64,000 nucleotides of DNA from Bacteroidota bacterium (GTDB lineage: Bacteria; Bacteroidota; Bacteroidia; JAFLBG01): NCBI GenBank assembly GCA_017303975.1, contig JAFLBG010000004.1, positions 80,149-144,148 on the forward strand. The letters are read 5' to 3'. Positions within the stretch are counted from its first letter, which is position 1. Each line of letters opens with the position of its first letter. Position numbers and translations under genes: made by a program. Below the pieces are notes generated by a model. That model searched no databases and had not been told where the DNA came from. It worked only from the letters and a program-made list of their open reading frames with translations. Below are positions 60,241 to 64,000 of the stretch, piece by piece.

Positions 60241-61932
60241 TTATTCAGTTCTAACTCCTCTACCACCTTGTCTATTATCTCTTGTAGTTGCCTGGTTTGC
60301 CCATCCTTGACCACAATAATCTCTATCGCCAATTCGCACCCAGTTTGCATTTAAATATGCAGCTCCACGCCATCCCCATCCTGCCCTGCCGGTTACCCCT
60401 GTTGTGTAGGTCGTATTTTGAGTTGTAAGTGTATTATTTCCATTTAATCCAGGCCAATAGTTTACATCTGCGTGCCCAAGAGAGTTAACAGCTCCGTTCC
60501 CATGATCTCCTTGAAACGATCTGCCGGCAGCACAGCCTATAATTACACAACACTCCCATACATTACCAGACATTTCCATGATTCCATAATAGGTGGCTCC
60601 AGAAGTTATACGCGTTGTTGCTGCTCCGGCAAAAGCCCCACAACGAACAGGTCCGGTAGTGCTTCCTGCATAACAAATATTTGCATTTGCAACAGAGTTT
60701 GTTTCTGTAACATTCCCCCCATTTGTAATACCCGCTGTGGTGGCGGCTGTGATATTTGCTGCGGTTCCCCAAGGGTACTCACCGGCAACAGCAGGATTTG
60801 GTAACCCAGCACCTTGACCACCCCTACACGCTTTTTCATATTCTGTTTCGGTCATGGGGCGCAGTGCAGCCCAATCTAGGTAGGCCGCTAAGTCAGCAAC
60901 TGTCATCCAGTTGCAGGCTAATGCAAGACCATCCGATGCTGTTTCGTTATAACTATCATCATCATCTAAATCGCAAGCGTATTCCCCTGCGGTAGCACCA
61001 GAAGGGGCATTTTTACATTTAACACCATTTCTGTTTTGAGGGGTACCTGTGGCGGCTGTGTTACACATATAACTTCCGGCCGTAACAGCTACAATACGAT
61101 TAGCTTGCTGTGTTCCGTCTAGGGTATTTAAAAATTCCACATATTGTTGTTGGCTTATTTCGTACTTCATGCAATAAAATGCACTGTATCCAACAGGAAA
61201 TGCAGCAGGAACGGTTGTTGGTGCACTTACAGGAACGGCTGCATCTGTCCAGTCGTCCGATCCTCCTGTTTGAGCAACAGCACTCTTGCCTAGAGATCCG
61301 GCTCCACCGCCACCAACAGTTATTGCATTATCTGAAGTAACTGTAAATGTAGATGACGCTACGTTTGGAGTTCTAAAAGTGCCAATGGTGGTGGTGCTTC
61401 CATCACCTAAAATAAAATCTCCGGCTGGTACATATACCATTTCAATAGCAAACACTTGCACAGTAACTTTACAATCATCAAATAATCCATCAGTTCTATA
61501 TCTCCATCTTAATTTAACATCGTCCCAATTAATGGAACCATTTCCCGCTGAGGTACGGTATAAGAAAACTCCTTTTCCATCAGAGCTTACATCTGCTGTT
61601 GCAGCAACCCCATTTGCGGTAGTTACTGTGTGGTGTGCATCTGTCGTGCTAAGGGTACAGTGGCTCCAAGTAGAACCTGCAGTACACGCACCTCCCGTTT
61701 CAATTTTGTATTTTGCAAACACCCAAATTGCATCCCAATTGTTGGCACCACCTGATATACGCCAAGAGTTATCCCAGTTTACATCAAACTCAATGTTTGT
61801 AAAGTTGGCCGCGTTGTTTGCTCCTGCTGTAATATCTTGCCCACTAGTAGAAACACTGGTTATTACTACGTTATTTGCGCCTGCTTGTATTGAGAATGCT
61901 GCAATACAAGTAAAAAACATTTTTTTTATCAT
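60241..61932 (-). CDS. Secreted SUMF1-fold (formylglycine-generating enzyme-like) protein, copy B
   Basis: A 563-residue exported protein with a Sec signal (about 1-19). An N-terminal beta domain of about 145 residues ('NAANFTNIEFDVNWDNSWR') is followed by a long FGE-sulfatase/SUMF1 domain (about 165-563) with 'FYCMKYEISQQQYVEFLN', 'LRPMTETEYEKACRG' and 'GIMEMSGNVWECC'. In true FGE the C-terminal core has a Cys-x-x-x-x-Cys copper site within GGSY-CHRSYC; here that place reads 'WRGAAYLNANWVRIGDRDY', so oxidation of sulfatase Cys is unlikely. A structural or ligand-binding role, as in GldJ/GldK of the T9SS, is more plausible. No T9SS tail. It is strongly similar to the next upstream gene. Confidence 0.85.
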   Translation of the reverse strand: MIKKMFFTCIAAFSIQAGANNVVITSVSTSGQDITAGANNAANFTNIEFDVNWDNSWRISGGANNWDAIWVFAKYKIETGGACTAGSTWSHCTLSTTDAHHTVTTANGVAATADVSSDGKGVFLYRTSAGNGSINWDDVKLRWRYRTDGLFDDCKVTVQVFAIEMVYVPAGDFILGDGSTTTIGTFRTPNVASSTFTVTSDNAITVGGGGAGSLGKSAVAQTGGSDDWTDAAVPVSAPTTVPAAFPVGYSAFYCMKYEISQQQYVEFLNTLDGTQQANRIVAVTAGSYMCNTAATGTPQNRNGVKCKNAPSGATAGEYACDLDDDDSYNETASDGLALACNWMTVADLAAYLDWAALRPMTETEYEKACRGGQGAGLPNPAVAGEYPWGTAANITAATTAGITNGGNVTETNSVANANICYAGSTTGPVRCGAFAGAATTRITSGATYYGIMEMSGNVWECCVIIGCAAGRSFQGDHGNGAVNSLGHADVNYWPGLNGNNTLTTQNTTYTTGVTGRAGWGWRGAAYLNANWVRIGDRDYCGQGWANQATTRDNRQGGRGVRTE

Positions 61933-61969
61933 GATACTCTAAAATATAATTTTTTAAACTAATTTAAAA

Positions 61970-63649
61970 TTAAGGCTCTGTTCGTACACCTCTACCACCA
62001 CTTCTATTATCTCTAACTGTGTGTCCATTCCAACCTGGCCCACAGTAGTCTCTATCAGAAACTTTAACCCAATTTGCATTTAAATAAGCCGCTCCGCGCC
62101 ATGCAATGCCGGCTCTTCCGGTGCAACCTGTAACTCCACCATAAACATTATTTGCTGTAGTTGTGGTTCCATTTCCATTGATGCCCGGCCAGTAATCTAC
62201 ATCTGCAGCACCTGCAGAATTTAGAGCCCCATTTCCATGACCACCTCTATACGACCTTCCCGCTGCACAACCCACAATTACGCACATTTCCCAAACATTC
62301 CCGGTCATTTCTAATATACCATAGTAGGTAGATCCGGATGTAATTCTGTTTGAGGATGCAGTAGAGAAAGCTCCGCAGCGCATTGGTCCTGTGGTTTGAC
62401 CATTATATACCACATTAGAGTTTGCAACAGAGTTTGTTTCTGTAACATTCCCTCCATTAGTAATACCCGCTGTTGTGGCTGCTGTAATGTTTGATGCTAC
62501 TCCCCAAGGATATTCATTTGCAATAGGAGGAAGTGAGCCCCTGCACGCCTTTTCGTATTCTAGTTCAGACATAGGGCGCAAGGCAGCCCAATCCAAATAA
62601 GCTAAAAAATCGGCAGGAAGCATCCAATTGCAGGCAATTGCTAGCCCATCGGAGGCTGTTTCTCCGAAGGTATCATCGTCATCTAAATCGTTTCCGTATT
62701 CTCCTGGGGTAGCCCCAACCGGAGCAACCTTACATTTAACGCCATTCCGATTTTGAGGGGTGGCGGTGGCTGCGGTATTGCACATAAAGCTCCCTGCTGT
62801 TACAGCCACACATCTCGCAGCCTGTTGTGTTCCATTTAATGTGTTTAAAAATTCTACGTATTGTTGTTGACTAATTTCGTATTTCATGCAATAAAAAGCA
62901 TCGTATCCAACGGGAAAATTTGCGGGAATTGTAGTTGGTGCATTAACAGGCACTGCTGCTTCGGTCCAGTCGTCAGCTCCTCCAGCTTGTGCAACTGCCG
63001 CATTTCTACCTAAGGAGCCCGCTCCGCCACCGCCAACTGTAATAGCGCCATCACTTGTTACGGTAAAAGTAGAAGCCGCAACACCGGGAGTTCTAAATGC
63101 AGCAATTGTAGTAGTGCTTCCATCTCCAAGAATAAAATTACCCGAAGGGACATATACCATTTCGATAGCAAATAGCTTGATGGTTACTTCGCAATCATCG
63201 CTTAATCCATCGGTAACGTATTGCCAACGTAACTTAACATCGTCCCAATTTATCGAGCCATTCCCATCTGCTGTCCTATGAAAGAAAACCCCCTTCCCAT
63301 CAGAACTTACATTCGATGTAGCAGCAACACCGTTGGTGGTGGTTACTGTATGGTGAGCATCTGTAGTGCTTAGTGTGCAGTGATTCCAGGCTGCAGAAGA
63401 CACACAAGAACCTCCGGTTTCAATTCTGTATTTTGCAAAAACCCACACAGCATCCCAATTGCTAGATCCGGTAGATCGTCTCCAACTATTATCCCAGTTT
63501 AAATCAAATTCTATATTGGTAAAGTTAGCGGCATTGTTTACACCTGCAGAAACATCTTGCCCGCTAGTGGTAATACTAGAAATTGTGACGTTGTTGGAAC
63601 GCGCTCCAAAAGCAAATAAAAAAATAAAAATAAAAATGTTTTTTATCAT
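61970..63649 (-). CDS. Secreted SUMF1-fold protein, copy A
   Basis: A 559-residue paralogue of the gene at 60.2 kb with the same layout: Sec signal (about 1-18), 145-residue beta domain, then the SUMF1 domain with 'LRPMSELEYEKACRG' and 'GILEMTGNVWEMCVI'. About three quarters of residues match copy B by eye, with the signal peptides more diverged, so this is a tandem duplication. Its core also lacks the FGE copper-site cysteines ('WRGAAYLNANWVKVSDRDY'). It ends 37 bases before copy B, and the repeat adhesin follows copy B by 61, suggesting a three-gene unit. Function is unknown; export without a T9SS tail points to the periplasm or a partner-dependent surface location. Confidence 0.85.
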   Translation of the reverse strand: MIKNIFIFIFLFAFGARSNNVTISSITTSGQDVSAGVNNAANFTNIEFDLNWDNSWRRSTGSSNWDAVWVFAKYRIETGGSCVSSAAWNHCTLSTTDAHHTVTTTNGVAATSNVSSDGKGVFFHRTADGNGSINWDDVKLRWQYVTDGLSDDCEVTIKLFAIEMVYVPSGNFILGDGSTTTIAAFRTPGVAASTFTVTSDGAITVGGGGAGSLGRNAAVAQAGGADDWTEAAVPVNAPTTIPANFPVGYDAFYCMKYEISQQQYVEFLNTLNGTQQAARCVAVTAGSFMCNTAATATPQNRNGVKCKVAPVGATPGEYGNDLDDDDTFGETASDGLAIACNWMLPADFLAYLDWAALRPMSELEYEKACRGSLPPIANEYPWGVASNITAATTAGITNGGNVTETNSVANSNVVYNGQTTGPMRCGAFSTASSNRITSGSTYYGILEMTGNVWEMCVIVGCAAGRSYRGGHGNGALNSAGAADVDYWPGINGNGTTTTANNVYGGVTGCTGRAGIAWRGAAYLNANWVKVSDRDYCGPGWNGHTVRDNRSGGRGVRTEP

Positions 63650-63758
63650 GAAAATATATCAAATAAGCCGCATAAGTCATTGATAGTAAATATACGTCAT
63701 AATGCTTAAGTTGTAAAACAATGTAAGAAAATTTAGATATACCCCAAAAAAGCTTCGA

Positions 63759-64000
63759 CTAATTTTTTAGTTGATCTTGACTCAAATAGTCTTGCTCTGT
63801 TTTAGTTGGATACAGTGTTTTTACAATTTCCAACATAGGTTTGTTTTCGAGTTTGCTTTCTATCCAAACAACTATATCAAATGTTTCGAAAAAAATAGTT
63901 TCGGATTGAACTGTTTTTAGTGCATTCAATTCATCTTTTAGTTTGGTGAGTTCTAGTTTTAATTTTGCTTCGCTAGAAATGTTTCGCAAGTAATTAGCAA
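63759..64000 (-). CDS. C-terminal end of an unrecognised protein (runs off the window)
   Basis: An open frame of at least 80 codons reaching the window edge without a stop; only the C-terminal part is visible, so the true start lies beyond 64000. It begins with a Lys/Leu/Glu coiled-coil heptad pattern ('EAKLKLELTKLKDELNALK') and ends 'EQDYLSQDQLKN', a hydrophilic tail. No family is recognised. It is 109 bases upstream of the SUMF1 pair on the same strand. Confidence 0.5.
   Translation of the reverse strand, partial: ANYLRNISSEAKLKLELTKLKDELNALKTVQSETIFFETFDIVVWIESKLENKPMLEIVKTLYPTKTEQDYLSQDQLKN

Noticed and set aside
60241..63649. SUMF1-fold genes as true sulfatase-activating enzymes
   Set aside because: The copper-site Cys pair is absent in both and no sulfatase gene is nearby.
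1..64000. tRNA genes, CRISPR arrays, insertion sequences or prophage
   Set aside because: No cloverleaf-like sequence with CCA-side motifs, no spaced direct repeats of array type and no transposase, integrase or phage structural gene was found on reading both strands.

Overview
The window is AT-rich, gene-dense DNA from a member of the phylum Bacteroidota, probably free-living. Three things point there. Promoters carry the Bacteroidota -7 element TAnnTTTG. Several secreted proteins end in a type IX secretion system (T9SS) C-terminal sorting domain. Clusters such as uppS-bamA-skp-skp-murI and yceD-rpmF-plsX are typical of the phylum. I cannot place it more finely. No tRNA, rRNA, CRISPR array, transposase or phage gene is visible. 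No gene-free stretch exceeds about 220 bases, so the short intergenic features listed cover what they hold.

Layout. 1-3.4 kb: an acetyltransferase whose 5' end carries an in-frame stop, a Tyr-rich secreted protein and an acyl-CoA carboxylase beta subunit. 3.5-13.1 kb (minus): one export operon, TetR - TolC - adaptor - RND pump - second adaptor - FtsX-type ABC permease - ABC ATPase. Its last four genes have overlapping stop and start codons, and a 9-bp inverted repeat lies over the tetR promoter. 13.2-15.8 kb (minus): rseP and two uncharacterised genes. 15.9-20.4 kb (plus): hemA, fused hemC-hemD and gltX, ending at a strong hairpin shared with the convergent M16 peptidase. 20.4-32.2 kb (minus): M16 peptidase, a beta-propeller/SpoIIE phosphatase sensor, a PKD-repeat T9SS cargo, dxr and an M23 peptidase. 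32.3-37.1 kb (plus): a PorW/SprE-like lipoprotein, then an HMA - gamma carbonic anhydrase - MFS run. 37.1-37.9 kb (minus): an ATP-cone/PD-(D/E)XK nuclease-like protein standing alone. 38.1-40.4 kb (plus): B12-binding subunit, crotonase, asparaginase. 40.4-46.0 kb (minus): murI, two Skp-like chaperones, bamA, uppS. 46.2-48.3 kb (plus): a Tat-exported two-gene GMC dehydrogenase. 48.4-52.5 kb (minus): a LamG T9SS cargo with a NarL-type two-component system upstream. 52.5-54.8 kb: DUF2147, a PorG-like barrel and a radical SAM/SPASM protein. 54.9-56.6 kb (plus): yceD-rpmF-plsX. 56.7-64.0 kb (minus): an NAD(P)-binding protein, a large 112-residue-repeat T9SS cargo, two tandem SUMF1-fold secreted proteins and a partial gene.

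How it fits together. Much of the window concerns the cell envelope: outer-membrane assembly (BamA, Skp, RseP, UppS, MurI, M23), two likely T9SS components (PorW/SprE and a PorG-like barrel) and three T9SS cargo proteins. The most system-like candidates are the translationally coupled RND+ABC exporter sharing one TolC, the ATP-cone nuclease, and the repeat-adhesin/SUMF1-fold locus at 57-64 kb. All functions are inferred from sequence; no database search was run.
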